A stretch of DNA of 64,000 bases from Mytilus galloprovincialis (GCF_965363235.1 NC_134843.1:992001-1056000), one strand, 5' to 3'. Shown: positions 35,001 to 45,895, counted from the first letter of the stretch. The notes: generated by a model not told the origin, from the sequence alone. Program-made: numbers and translations.

Positions 35001-38000
35001 ACTGGGTAAGAATCTTTATATTATTTTTTTTTTTTTTTTTTTTCCGTAGTAGTAGACTTAAGTACTTAAATTTCAATAATTTCACTACAATGCCAGTGGC
35101 GCAGGGGTACGCTGATCTATCCCAAGACGCTAAGATTGAGAGTTCGAATCTCACCGCCGGAGTTGGAAAAATAATTTCCTATATTAAATGTAACTTACCT
35201 TAACTTTACTTTCCATTTCAAAAAGAAAACCTACAGAATGTGTGTGCCAAATTGATGCGAATGCAGTATTCATTTAAACTTGGATAATGACTTTTGGATA
35301 AGTAAAGGTCTAAAATGCATGAAAGGGAAAGGGTTAAGCCTGGCTTTTAATAATTTCTAATTCTGTCTATATGTCAAAGACTTAATTGGAAAATTTAGTA
35401 TCTATCCAAATGCACATTTTTGCAAAAATTTCATAAAAATAAATTCTCTCAAGTAAATGTCTTTACTTATACATAAATAATATATGTAGCAGAAAGCTTT
35501 GTCTCTCTCATACTATAACATTCACATGTTCAATGAACTGCAATATCTGGATCAAAACTCTAACTTGGCATATATTTTGAAAAGTTTACATAATAATGAA
35601 TGAAAATACATGGTAACACTACACAAATTTCATGTGTCTAAAGAACAAATGAACATGTGATCATACTTAGCCAGTCTCATCAGTAAACAACATAGACACT
35701 TTAACCTGATACCTGGAATGATACAGTCAAGGACATTCTTAACACAAGATTGTTGACTTTCTGAAGGAAAACTTTTCAGCAGAGAATTCAAAGGGTTATG
35801 ATAATTTTTAAACTATTTTTAAACTATTCGAACCATTGGATCTAAAAAACAAATTGCTTGACACAATCATATATTACTTTCCTAATTTCTCTTTTTCAAC
35901 TTGAGGGAAAATTTAAAGAAAAAAAGACAATGTCTGGTGGTTTGCCATCAAATACATATATATCATGTATAAAGAAATATATCCTACAGACTTACCTCCC
36001 CCGACTTCATGTCTGGAGGTTTGCCATCAAATACATAGACAGGTTTTATGCCATGTTCTAACATTCTGATTGACCTGTAGAACATACCCATTAGATGACT
36101 GAAATTGAAAAAAAAAACATATTCCTACATTTTCAAACAATATCTGAGATTAAACTATGCATATTTGTTTTTTAACTAAATGGCTAGTTTTTATAATAAA
36201 AGTTATGTTCATATACTTTTTTCTTAAGAAAATTCTATAATTTGTCCAAATTTAGAAGATTTTTTTTTTTTTAATTGTCTACTTCTCCAGTAAACAATTC
36301 CACAAATGTTTTCTGTATGGCAGTGAACTCATCATGACTGTTCTTGTAAAAATCCAGTGATTGCAATAAGCATGGATCTGTCTTTGAAATAAACTTTTAT
36401 CTTATTTTACATGTTATACACGTTCTCAATATCCATGCTTCTTTGTTGATTGTTTTCTAAGGTGACAATCCGTAAACTACGGCTTCAAAACACAATTTTT
36501 AAGCTGCGATATTTTCACATCATAACAGACCAAGATAATTTATTTTTGATGAAACTGTTACCTTTACTGCATAGGATTAATTAAGAATTTCGACGTATCT
36601 CCAACTAACATTTAAGTATGAATTAAATCCAATTTGAGTTTTGATTCATTTCTTTAGACACAGTCTGCACGGTTAGCCACTAGACTTGTAAAATTTCTTT
36701 CAGAATAATAAGTTTTTGCAAAACTTTGTTTGGACCAATAAGAAAAATGTCAGAATATTGGTCTTCGGACTAGTAGTTGAAAAAGTTTTTGGTGCAGACT
36801 GTAGGCATGAAATTTGCATCCAAGACCCTTGTGAAGGAATAATGTTTTAAAATGTATTTACATTTATAGTTACTAACCTTGTCGTTTCGCCATCTTCATT
36901 CATCAACTGGCTGCCATCTTGTCGGACAGCTATAAGAAACTGGTAGATACACATGGAGGCATCAATAGCAACTTTTCTTCCTACAAAACAAACAGGTGTA
37001 CAGAGTTAAATAAAATAACTTTTCAGAGCTATTGCAGGTAAAATCAAGAAGTATATTTTAAAATAAACCCAACACATGTACTGTGTTGAAATCCACAAGT
37101 GAAGAAACGTGACAAAAAAATCCATGTTTTGATAATCAAAGAGCTGATAGCTATATAAAGCCATTCTGTTTTTTCCAAATTAACTTATCTTAAAGGCATT
37201 CCCAAAATTATTGCACATTTAAAGAACTGTCAAAATTGGTCAGAGCGTTTTGGAGTTAATGTCTGACATGCTGGCAACGGAGGGACAGACGGACAATGGT
37301 ATACCATAATGTCCCCTTAATGAGCATATAAAAAGACGCCAGCTAAACCCAGACTGCTTTATAACCTTTATACCTATATCTTCGGGTCCTTAAATAAGCC
37401 AATGGCTTCTACTGACCCCTGATCTTGGAATGTAGCAATGCAATTTCTCATCTCATAATAATCGCATAATAACATATTAATATATCTTATACTTATAAAA
37501 ATAGAACTTATTCAGGTGTGCACAGCTCAACAATTAACATAAACATATAAATTTATACGGGTTCCAATTCTCGCCATTCAAAGTCTTCTTAAAATTATTT
37601 AAAGTCTTTGTTAAATCTCCATTTCCATTCTAAATTTTATTTGCTGGAAGTGTTTAGAATGATTTGAACATGTTTATAATTTATTGTGACTGTCTATTTG
37701 AAAAGTTTTTGCATTTAGTCCAGGTCACACCTTAACAGATAGCATGAACTGACACCGATAACGTTCTTTCAAGCTGTTCATGTCAATAAGACATCCATTT
37801 TTTATTTGTTACGACGTCTGTTCCTCATTGTTCATTTCCGTTCCATGTCCATTCAACGTCCATTTTATCCATTGATGTCCATCCTCTCCTTTGGAAAATT
37901 TCGAGAATGTTCAACTGATGCAGTGTCTGATGTACATCCTGCAGGCGTCCGTTTTAAACGGTGCTCGTCCGTTCTGTTTCTGTTCTGAATCCGTTACTTG

Positions 38001-40040
38001 TCCATTATTCATCTGTTAAAGGTCTGGTGAACCAATTCACCATCTGACTTCTACTGTATGTATAACGGATAAAATGTATTGTGAACCAGACCTGCATGTT
38101 TTAATAAGCACCATTTGAATGACTTAATTAGTACTTGGTTGACGAGTCTTAGACCCTTTGTATTTCTGAAGTGTTAGTCTAGTCAATCTAGCATAAATTT
38201 GACCCTAACCTTAAAGTAATTGCAACAGAAGATTTTAAAGTTTTAATCTTTAGCATTATACCCCAAATATATACACAGAAAGAAGTTCAATAAAATCTTA
38301 TTTGAGGAAGACAAAAAAAATCACCATTTAAAATTCCTATGGAGATTTACATTGAACAGTCAGGGGTGGTACTGAAACAAGTGATGTCAAAATCACTTCT
38401 TTGAGTGATTTGGCTGTTAAATATTTAAAATTTTTGCAGACTTTTCAAAATCACTGAAACAAGTAATTTGAGAAGATAAAATGTAATCACTTCAATAAGT
38501 GTTTATAACATTTTTTGGATATTTTTCCCACAAGCTTGATTTTTTTATTGGTAAAAAGACCAGAATTCCATTGAAAACACAACTATGTACAGTACACGGT
38601 TTTCACTGTTGATTTTTTTATTCGGGTGTTTACTCAAATTCAAAAAGCATGTCCTGTAGGTTGATTTTAGGTATCTATTTTTTTTTTTTGTCAAGGCTTA
38701 CTACAATTTTTTACTGTTTCAGATTAATTTGCGATTTTTGTATGTCAAAAAAATGGTGTCATATGTTTTCGTATGAAATAAAAATTTGACACAGACACGG
38801 GAATGACTATAAAATCCGTAAATTAATATTTTCAAAAGTCATGGTTCTGGTGATTGCTTGAATCATAAAAAAGTTATTAAATACTTTTCCGTACTAACAA
38901 TTACTAGCAAATAGTTTTAGGTTGGTGTTGCTGAAATTGTAAGATTTTGATTAATTTCAGATTGGCACCTGGTTTGTACAAAATACATTATTTTTTCCAA
39001 AATAAAATGCAGTTTTCAAAATTTAGGATTAAATATAAAAAGTTAAGCCTGTATTCATCTTCATTTATCAATGATGTATAAAAAAAATTGTCAATAAAAT
39101 ATTGAACAACCATTTTATATAAAAACCCTGTTAATTTTAACTTGCTGGTTTGTAATTAAAACGGCCAAAAATACATGACAGTCACAGGTCTTGAAGATCC
39201 GGTGTCAGACAGGCAAAAAATATATCTGGACTTCATTTTAACTCTTCAGAAATGTATTCCACAACTATTCTAGTGATGCATATTTTTGGCATTAAATAAA
39301 AATGGCTAAAATGGTCAGTTTTATTAAACTTTGTGAGGGCCTCAAGGTAGATTAGCGAAAGCTAATTGAGTCACCCTCTGTAAATAAAGTCATTACTTAC
39401 TTACTTACTATTTGTTCTAACTTCTTAAAAAAGCAACGTTGAATATGTTTTAAATTTGTCAAGTTGTAGTGGTGTAGTTGTTCTAAATATAGAAACCAAA
39501 AAACACTCCACAATATACGCGTAAGAATGTTGGTGATACGAAAACATATGACATGACGATATATACAGAAATTATTATCGATAATATGGGGATTTACGTT
39601 TATATTTCGCATTCCATTCCCATTCCAATGGCAGTTTTATTATAAAACCTTGTGTAGGAACGCATAGCCGCCTATGAATGGCAACTTGACTATTCATACC
39701 CCACTCAAGTAAGACACTGCCTTGCATTTTAACAATGTAAATGTAGATGTAGATGTAGATGCTTTACACATTGTTTAAACATGGCTCCAGATAGTTTCAC
39801 CTGTATGAAAATGTTGTATAATTTGGGATCTTATCCGGATTTGAATAAAAAGCGATAAGGTGACTAGGTGTATGGCAGATTGAAAATAAATAGATTTAAA
39901 TCTAGCTCAACAACACTGGTCTCAGGTCAACAAATACTGTTTTTTAAATGAATCGCACCAAAATAATTCTTTATCTCTTGTTCTTTCATACAGCCAGGAG
40001 CATGATCACCAAGCAATTTTGTCAATCCTAAAATTCCCAT
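20068..40040 (-). CDS. FEN1: flap endonuclease 1 (FEN1), complete, 13 coding exons
   Basis: Structure-specific 5' flap endonuclease of Okazaki-fragment maturation and long-patch base excision repair, acting in the nucleus with PCNA. Minus-strand exons: 40040-39959, 36980-36878, 36098-35996, 33976-33913, 31804-31695, 27251-27115, 26673-26607, 26361-26230, 25177-25145, 23505-23452, 21584-21520, 20937-20823, 20130-20068. Every junction is GT/AG, phases fit, and the total is 1128 bp (375 aa; human 380). Start [20 protein letters not shown] keeps the N-terminal Met-Gly used in catalysis. Metal ligands by alignment: D34 (VAIDASM), D86 (VFDGKPP), E158/E160 (APGEAEAQ), D179/D181 (TEDMDAL), D233 (GCDYCE). 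H3[20 protein letters not shown] box QGRLDSFF at 337-344; basic tail [12 protein letters not shown]. The gene spans 20 kb because transposons have filled its introns. Divergent from DDX27. Confidence 0.97.
21370..21500 (+). repeat. dispersed repeat (CCTGTACCAAGTCAG family)
   Basis: TTCCTGTATCAAGTCAGGAA, ATAACAGTTGTTATCCATGC and TTTCCTCCGAGTTCGGTACT, in FEN1 intron 11 and ending about 20 bp before exon 11. Confidence 0.6.
21822..22327. mobile_element. nested inverted-repeat element in FEN1 intron 10
   Basis: Outer inverted repeat of about 45 bp: 21822-21867 (AAAATAGATAGGGTTTGTTG, CATGCAACAAAGCGATAT) matches the complement of 22281-22327. Inside is a strong hairpin with arms 22039-22113 and 22132-22205, plus a small palindrome around 21937-21955 (GCATCAATTGACAATTGATGC). 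No ORF. A foldback or MITE-type element. Confidence 0.8.
22039..22205. repeat. foldback hairpin with ~74-bp arms
   Basis: The left arm starts GGAGATAACAATATTGTATT and includes CCGATGGCATCAATTGGGGA; the right arm is its near-perfect complement and ends with AAATACAGTACAGTTATCTCC. The loop is about 18 nt (22114-22131). The outer flank TTAAAATACARTACAGTTAT is shared with the hairpin at 5513-5590, while the arms differ. Confidence 0.9.
22674..23303. mobile_element. TIR element with TTA target duplication, copy 1 (FEN1 intron 10)
   Basis: 630 bp flanked by TTA (22671-22673 and 23304-23306). The right end GTATCATATGCCC matches the family end of copy 2 at 53539-54148; the left end (GGGGAATATTATACAG) is diverged. 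Interior phrases such as GGGAGGTAATGACGTTGCTA and TTTTGATGAAAATTT-type sequence match copy 2 in inverse orientation. The 3-bp TTA duplication with GGG..CCC ends points to a PIF/Harbinger-type MITE (inference). Confidence 0.65.
23715..24994. mobile_element. pogo/Tigger-like non-autonomous element (FEN1 intron 9)
   Basis: Ends are CAGTCGATTCCACTTAATTG and CAAATAACCGGAATGTACTG, each flanked by TA: the TA target and CAGT ends of Tc1/mariner-pogo elements. The TTAATTGCATA motif repeats within the first 170 bp. Length is 1280 bp. The longest open frame (24036-24314) shows no DDE transposase motif, so I call it non-autonomous. Confidence 0.75.
25390..25671. mobile_element. MITE-like repeat with ATGCCCCA/TGGGGCAT ends (FEN1 intron 8)
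   Basis: Contains GTACACGAATGCCCCACTCG, GGGAACATGTGTACTAAGTT and CTACCTTGACCAAAAACTTT, with a GGACGAACGGACGAACGGAC patch before the right end. I recognise this as a very common bivalve repeat. Diverged relatives lie near 35500-35720, 37190-37330 and 56030-56165. Confidence 0.7.
26100..26215 (+). repeat. fragment of dispersed bivalve repeat
   Basis: TGTGTCATTTTGGTCTCTTG and GTCTCATTGTCAATCATACC, the same family as 1536-1775 and 46036-46300; ends about 15 bp before FEN1 exon 8. Confidence 0.6.
28236..29255 (+). pseudogene. unassigned ORF interrupted by an inserted element
   Basis: From ATG 28236 the frame reads through [20 protein letters not shown] and is then entered by the 681-bp element at 28468-29148. 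On the far side the same frame continues and ends at TAA 29253-29255 ([19 protein letters not shown]). The [13 protein letters not shown] stretch is faintly like a SAP-type helix pair; this is weak. It lies inside the 3.8-kb TIR element, so it may be an element-encoded protein or captured host sequence. I do not recognise it. Confidence 0.4.
28468..29148. mobile_element. 681-bp MITE-like element with ~52-bp perfect TIRs
   Basis: The left end ACAGGTCAGGAATAACCACC and the following ~32 bp are exactly complementary to the right end. The flanking 3-bp duplication is TCA (28465-28467, 29149-29151). Subterminal copies of ACCAATTGGT and CAATTGAGGTATA recur near both ends. No transposase. Nested in the 3.8-kb element. 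The perfect TIRs suggest a recent insertion. Confidence 0.85.
29697..29945 (+). mobile_element. Penelope-like element 3' tail fragment
   Basis: ACAGGTGCCACATGTTGGGC, TCTTACCCTTCCAGAGCACC and a GGTATCTATTGCCTGCCTCT end match the tails at 1.9 and 16.3 kb. Non-coding remnant inside the 3.8-kb element. Confidence 0.55.
32485..32660. repeat. short inverted-end repeat in FEN1 intron 4
   Basis: AATTCTGCCAACTTTTCATT with AAATGCGTGAG near one end is mirrored by CTCACGCATTTTTGGCAGCC at the other. Looks like a small MITE; no duplicate copy was found in this window. Confidence 0.35.
33013..33575. other. promoter-like, less AT-rich segment in FEN1 intron 4
   Basis: Holds an ETS-like ACTTCCGGAAG near 33068 and an NRF1-like CGCATGCGCA near 33333, with long open frames on both strands (143 aa minus, 66 aa plus) that match nothing I know. 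Could be an unrelated small transcript, an element remnant or chance. Confidence 0.2.
34247..35333. mobile_element. piggyBac-like non-autonomous element (FEN1 intron 3)
   Basis: 1087 bp flanked by TTAA on both sides (34243-34246, 35334-35337), with ends CCCTCTCCCTTTCA and TGAAAGGGAAAGGG. TTAA targets and CCC..GGG ends are the piggyBac signature. No transposase ORF. Inside are an inverted pair around 34345-34385 (GACGTCTGAGACTAC / GTAGTCTCAGCTGACGT) and a tRNA-like segment at 35091-35161. Confidence 0.7.
35091..35161 (+). repeat. tRNA-like / SINE-type Pol III promoter segment
   Basis: TGGCGCAGGGGTACG fits an A box and GAGAGTTCGAATCTCACC carries a clean B box and T-arm. The acceptor-stem halves do not pair, so this is not a working tRNA; it is better read as a tRNA-derived SINE head or pseudogene inside the piggyBac-like element. 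Confidence 0.5.
35930..35960 (-). repeat. intronic duplicate of part of FEN1 exon 3
   Basis: On the minus strand TATGTATTTGATGGCAAACC and the next ~9 bases repeat, with one mismatch, the exon 3 stretch coding YVFDGKPPD (around 36006-36035). The copy lies about 40 bp past the exon 3 donor. It covers the codon of catalytic D86 but has no splice sites of its own. Confidence 0.8.
39326..39410 (+). mobile_element. LINE 3' tail fragment
   Basis: GATTAGCGAAAGCTAATTGA, then CTGTAAATAAAGTCATTACT and a CTTACTTACTTA simple tail. Looks like the 3' end of a non-LTR element, 5'-truncated, in FEN1 intron 1. Confidence 0.4.
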
Positions 40041-40649
40041 GATTTAGCAACTTGAACTTCCAGTAAAATATAAAGTGATGAGTTAGCAGCTTTCCCGCCA
40101 AATAAACAAAAACAAAGATTTACGGGAACCAGTTTTTTTTCTAATAAGTTACGAATAAAAACCAATGTTAAAACTTGTTGTCTGATTCTTTTATATTCAA
40201 CATGGGAATGTAATGTAAGTATTTGATAAAAATAAAACAATTTTGAATGAAGAAATATATTCGATTTTTTGGCTAAAATGCTATTGCTGAAAATTTGTAC
40301 AGTATATCTGTTGACCAACAAAAAGTTTATCAAAATATAACAACACAACGTTCTATATAAATAATAATAAATAACCTTTATTTAGAGTCGGCAAAGTATA
40401 CAAGCAGACACAACATAAGCTCTAATATGCTCATGTGCAACATACAGACTCTTCTTTTTTTTATATTTTAACCGACATGCAAGACATTTATAACAATACA
40501 ACACACCCATGCAATAAATTACACACAGCATTTAAAATGAAGCACTAAAAACTGCATGGTGATAATAAGCAGAATATAAGCATAAAAAGCTAGGTATTAA
40601 AGCTAAAAGCATATATAATTGTAAACTAGGCATTATTAAATACTGTTAA

Positions 40650-41107
40650 AATAAAGCATTCGCAAGACTGGCAAACCTTGAATATGCCAATGCTATATGC
40701 CATTTAAAGATAATGATATAACAGCAATTGAAAATGTTCAAAGGCTAGCAACGAAACTGATACCAACACTGAAAGATCTTTAGTATAAAGAACGGTTAAA
40801 GAAGCTTAAGTTACCAACCGACTTATTCAAATACAGACGCATGAGAGGTGACATGATAGAAGCTTACAAATTAACATCTGGAATATACGACGAAGCGTTA
40901 CCTAACCTATTAACATACAACACCACTTCTGCAACTAGAGGACACAACAAAAAACGGACTATCCAAAGATGTAACAAAAATATAAGATCTAACTTCTTCA
41001 CACAACGAATTGCACCAATATGGAACAGTTTACCCACCAACGTTGTAAATGCACCAACTATTCAGACATTTGAAAGTCGCCTAGATAAATTTTGGACCGT
41101 TGAATAG
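40650..41107 (+). pseudogene. LINE reverse-transcriptase C-terminal fragment
   Basis: Carboxy-terminal part of a CR1/Jockey-like LINE ORF2: ENVQRLATKLIPTLKDL, a stop, then YKERLKKLKLPTDLFKYRR, MRGDMIEAYKLTSG, FFTQRIAPIWNSLPTNVVNA and FESRLDKFW, ending at TAG 41105-41107. The LEYAN start is in a different frame, so at least one frameshift and one stop break it. The catalytic domain is absent. It lies 0.6 kb upstream of FEN1 on the opposite strand. Confidence 0.75.
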
Positions 41108-41117
41108 TGAAATGCAA

Positions 41118-41547
41118 TCTAATTAAAAACCGATCTCTCATCGCTCCCGTTTTCTTAATTATATATGTCGCGTGGGAGATCTAACGAAACCCGCTTTGAG
41201 GTCACATGTGAGTAACCTCGTAGGTGTGTCTTTTTCGACCAATGAAAATGAGTCTTCGACAATCTTGAAAGTTTATCGTGAGGTAAAGAGATGTAACTCA
41301 TTTCATTTACGAAGAAATCGTCAGTTCAGAGAATTCATAAACTTTTTTGATTGGCTTAATGATAGGTCGTCAAGTTATTTGCATATCATTATAAATTCAT
41401 AAATTCTAGTTCACTCACATGTGACCTCAACGCGGGTTTCGTTAGATCTCCCACGGGACATATGAGAGAGTGATGAGAGATTGGTTTTTAATCAGCCCAC
41501 GCGACATATCAGAAAACGGGAGCGATGAGAGATTGGTTTTCAATTAG
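41118..41547. mobile_element. foldback element with ~100-bp arms
   Basis: The left arm (AATTAAAAACCGATCTCTCA, CGTGGGAGATCTAACGAAAC, GAGGTCACATGTGAGT) is mirrored by the right arm beginning ACTCACATGTGACCTCAACG. The right arm contains the GATGAGAGATTGGTTTT segment twice (about 41469 and 41524), so its end was duplicated. Confidence 0.75.
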
Positions 41548-42013
41548 TTTGAGTGAAATGAAATATAACTATAGAGCAAAAGCTGACACGGAACCGAAAC
41601 AAGTCAGCTAATAACTGAAGATCTGAGCAAAGTGGAGTGATCCAGCGCTCAGTTACAGACTATATAAGTAAGACTATGTAAGAATGTAAAATGCATAGCA
41701 TAAAATATCCCCAAAAAAGGTATGCCGATCTAAATGGTAAATATTTTTAGCACCATATGATCATATAAAAATCTGCCGCACAAACTGTGCAATTACAGCC
41801 ATTTCCATTCCATGACTTTAAAACATGATATTTAAATTGACTAAATACGCCATTTTCTAAAATCATCAGGTAAACTATTCCATAAAACAACAGCTGTTTA
41901 TCTAAAAGAGTTCTTACAATAGGTTGACGTTCAAACCCTAGGTATATCATAGTGAAAATGTCATTGTGATATGATATGTATGGGACCAGAGACACATCGT
42001 CTTGTTTTATATA

Positions 42014-42999
42014 TGTAGGACTCAAATCTATGGTGGGTTCCAAATCTATGGCAGATTCCTAATCTATGGTAAATGTGACGTCATGCCATCCCAAATCTAT
42101 GGCAGATTTTTTAGAATCTTAATCTATGGCAAGTTTTGCAGTTTCCTAATCTATGGCATTTTTTTTGCAAATGGAAAACAATGCAGTACATTTTCGACCA
42201 ATGACTTGTCTTACGAATGAGGAAATATACGACAACGTTCGGGAACATGTCCATAAACATTTGTGAAATAAACATTCAATAATGGTCAACCAAAAAACGT
42301 CATAAATTAAAAAAAAAAAAAAAAAAACATTTTTTTTAACCTGTGCATGGTATCTTAATCCATTCATTAAACCAAATAATAAGCCTTTTAACAAACAAGA
42401 AGACCGATTTTTATATAAAAAAAAATAATAAAAAGGTAACAAATAAAAATAAAGTACAGTTTGAATTTTGAAATAATATTTATTTCAGCGATATCGTTAA
42501 TTTATCTTTTTTATTTGATGTGGATTTAAATCAAATTTGTATCCGGTAATTTGATCTTTCACATGATAAACTTTGCCAGTCGTAGACCGTAGAATACTTC
42601 CAGAACTCTTTTTAAAAATATGCGATACTAAAAATAGCGGTGCTCTTATTCATATAAAAAAGAAGATGTGGTATGATTGCCAATGAGACAACTGTCCACA
42701 ACGCGGGCATTGACCGGTGCAGCACATCTTGTCCTTCTTCGGAAAAGTAGGTCATATTTTCCTTTAAATCACCGACAAATTTTTGTCAGGAAAATAATTT
42801 CATCTTGAATGGTGTTCAAATCTATGGGTTCCGCCATCGTTAGCGGCGGCGAAGATGTAATATGGCGTTATTCAATTTTGACGTTATATGTTACTCTCTC
42901 CCCCAGATCTGCCATAGATTTGGCGTTTGTAACGTCACATTTACAATAGATTAGGAATTTGCCATAGATTTGGAACCCGCCATAGATTTGAGTCCAACA
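42014..42999. mobile_element. ~1-kb TIR element with repeated AATCTATGG motifs
   Basis: The termini share about 65 bp in inverted orientation (GGACTCAAATCTATGGYGGG, GTTCCAAATCTATGGCA, TCCTAATCTATKGTAAATGT). CAAATCTATGGC or TAATCTATGG occurs about seven times in the left 160 bp and again near the right end, like subterminal transposase-binding repeats. TATATA flanks both sides. Contains a fragment of another dispersed repeat at 42655-42710. No ORF of note. Confidence 0.75.
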
Positions 43000-43004
43000 T
43001 ATAT

Positions 43005-43440
43005 ATTATTACTAGTTTATGAAAAAAATGTCCCTTAAACAAATCATTAAAATGCATACATTTGTTTATTGTTAGTTTAAACATATTTTATTTGTTCAAA
43101 TACAAATTGGATAAGACACAAGTCAAACAGACTTATGAAGTCTTCTCCATTTAACATTTATAACAATATAATACAAAAATATATGTATGAGCATGCATGT
43201 ATAGAATGGTATATCTATATATATATAAATGAATCAAAAGACGGAAAATTGAAGAAAAAAGAAAATAATAATAATACAGAAAAAAAAGTTAAATAAATAA
43301 ATGAATATTAAGAAAACAGAAACATAAAAAAAAAAAATAAAATAAAAAAAATAAAAAACGAAAAATAAAAAGGACAAAAAAAGGGGGAAATAATTTTACT
43401 TAGATGATGATGATGATGTGTGTGTGATCATGGTTTGCTA
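43005..43440. other. A-rich stretch, probable LINE 3' UTR
   Basis: Directly downstream (minus strand) of the LINE stop. Contains long A/T runs and a GATGATGATGATG microsatellite near 43404. No gene. Confidence 0.4.
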
Positions 43441-43441
43441 T

Positions 43442-45895
43442 CTAGACAATTTGAAATCTTTCCGAACTTTTAATAAACTCGAAGACATTTTTGAAAATGG
43501 TTTGGTTTTGCTCTAAAGAAAGAAGACAACTACCCGAGGTTAGTAGTTCTATGTTAATTTTACAATCATTTGGAAACCAGCGCAGACTTTCGAACATTTT
43601 ATTTCGTATGTCTGAATATATTATACATTTAAAAAAGAAATGATAGGAATCTTCACGATTAACACCGCCGCGGCAAGAAGGGTCAGAAATAATATTGACC
43701 CTATATAGATCATAGTTTAAGGATGATGAAAAACATCGAAGTTGGGTGAGAATTATATTCAATTTTCGATTTCCAAATTCATATTGCTTCGGTACAAATA
43801 TCTTACTCTTAGGATAATGGTTTTTTAGTTCAGTTTTAAATTTATTAATTGATTCTACATCACGAGTTGAATCATCAAGATTATTCCAAAGACGTATGGT
43901 TGATGGAATAAAAGAATCATTAGTTACTGCTAGTCTGCAGAATGGAATAATGATGTCATTTCCATTGCGTAGAGGATAGACCGTCATACTTTGTATTTTT
44001 TTGGGAATTAAATTTGATAAATATTCTGGAACATTATTATTTTGAATATTATAAAACATTTGAATTTTTCTTCTCTCTCTTCTTTCAGCTAATGTTTCCC
44101 ACCCAAGTTCTTCATAAATTACCCTTGAGCTTGTGAATATAGGTAACCCCGTAACTATCCTAGCAGCTTGGAGCTGTAATTGCTCCAGTTTATTGACATA
44201 ACCTATACCCCAATATTATCCCAAACCTCACTTGCATACTCAAATAAAGGTCTTATAAAAACTAAATAGAGTTTTTCTAAATTTTTCCTACTCAATTTAT
44301 ATTTCAATTTCCTTAGCATATTTATATGTTTAGACGTGCTTAAGATAATATTATCAACGTGAGCATTCCATTTAGCATCATTGCTAAATGTAACCCCTAA
44401 ATATTTATGAATATTTGTAATAGGTATATTTTTATCATTGAATATAAAGTTCATTTCTGGGATTTCAACATTAGAAAATAACATAGTTTCTGTTTTATCT
44501 TGATTAAAAGACATTAACCATTTTTTGGACCATTCTTTCAGCTTTTCCAGATCATGGTTTATCACGGTTTCTATCTGAAAAGCATCACGATCCGCACAGC
44601 TGAACGATGTGTCATCTGCGAAGAGTCTGCACAGAAAAATAAGTCTTTCTGCAATATCATTAATATATATTATAAAAAGTAACGGTCCAAGGACCGACCC
44701 TTGGGGAACTCCAGCTGAAATACTGCAAAGTTTTGAAGAAGATTGCTTGATAACCATTCTTTGTTTTCTATTACTCAAGTAGCTTCTAAACCATTTTAAC
44801 AGATTTCCATTTATACCATAAGCCTTCATTTTATGTAATAAACCATCATGCCAAACTTTATCAAAGGCTCTGGAGAAATCGCAAAAAACAAAACAACTTA
44901 TCTCTTTCTTTTCAAGTGAGTTCAATATGCAATTATATATTTCTAACAGTTGGTGAACCGTTGAACATTTAGGAAGAAAACACGATTGATACTCATAAAT
45001 TAATTTAAATCTTGTAAGTGGTTGTAGACATATTTATATACAACACGTTCCATGACTTTGCCTATGTAACTAATGAGTGATATAGGTCTATAATTAGAAG
45101 GTAATGAACTATCCCCCTTTTAAAATAAGGCTATAACATTTGCAATTTTCCAGCTGGAAGGATATTTGCACTGCTGCAAGGATTTATTAGATATGATACA
45201 TAATGGAATTGCAGTTTTTTCGGGACAAATTTTAAGCATCTTATGACTAATGACATCCGGGCCTGACGCTTTTTTAGGATTTATAGTTTTTATGATGTCA
45301 ACAATTTCACTAGTACTAATCACTATATCATTCAATAAATTGTAAGTTTTTTTTTGTCGAAATCGGGTAATTGAGCATCAACATCTGCTAGCGATGAAAT
45401 GAAACAAAAATACTTATTTAGAATGTCGCATTTCTCGTCGTCTCTATCGGCGAACTCCTAAAAAACGATCATCATTAAGAATATTTTTTAATGGGGGTAT
45501 GTTATTAGATCCTCTATTTGGCTTAATCAGCATCTTCATAATTTTCCAATAAGTCTTAGAATCTGAAGCGTTATCTAGTATTATATAGTTTTTCTAAAAA
45601 TTTTCTTTCGCTTCTTTTTTCATATTATTCACTTTATCCTTTGTTTCTTATATTTATTAATATCCGTTTCTTTTTTAGATTTAATTGATTTTTTTCGTAG
45701 TCTATCCCTTATTCGAATTGCTTTTCTGATATTACTGTTAAACCAGTGTTTGTCATTGCCACGTATAGTTACTATTTTGGTTGAAATGCTCTCTCTTGCA
45801 ATGCTGAGGATTTTTTCAGTGAATAAAGTGACCATTTCGTCTACTTCCTCAACATTGGAAAAGAGTCCATTCCATTCAATTGCATTCAACATACA
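43442..45895 (-). pseudogene. 5'-truncated, broken LINE ORF2 (reverse transcriptase)
   Basis: Non-LTR retrotransposon ORF2 on the minus strand, in at least four open pieces: 45892-45629 (linker; KHWFNSNIRKAIRIRDRLRK), 45335-45120 (INPKKASGPDVISHKMLKI), 44925-44203 (RT core: FCDFSRAFDKVWHDGLLHKM, GVPQGSVLGPLLFIIYINDI, catalytic box LFADDTSF, then HKYLGVTFS) and 44059-43442 (C-terminal domain with a Cys/His knuckle, CRGGVNREDSYHFFFKC). Between pieces 2 and 3 the family motif NYRPISLISYIGKVMERVV is present but follows a stop, and a frameshift comes after it. The upstream endonuclease is missing. Jockey/CR1-like; the exact clade is uncertain. Confidence 0.85.

Noticed and set aside
34768-35154. 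128-aa minus-strand ORF
   Set aside because: Inside the piggyBac-like element, contains a long Lys run from a poly-T tract and overlaps the tRNA-like segment in antisense.
35091-35161. Functional tRNA gene
   Set aside because: The T-arm and B box are good, but the acceptor stem does not pair and the anticodon arm is unclear.
37700-38090. Possible TIR element in FEN1 intron 1 (CCAGGTCACAC ... GTGAACCAGACCTG)
   Set aside because: End complementarity is short and interrupted, and no target duplication is visible; also the 60-aa ORF inside has no support.
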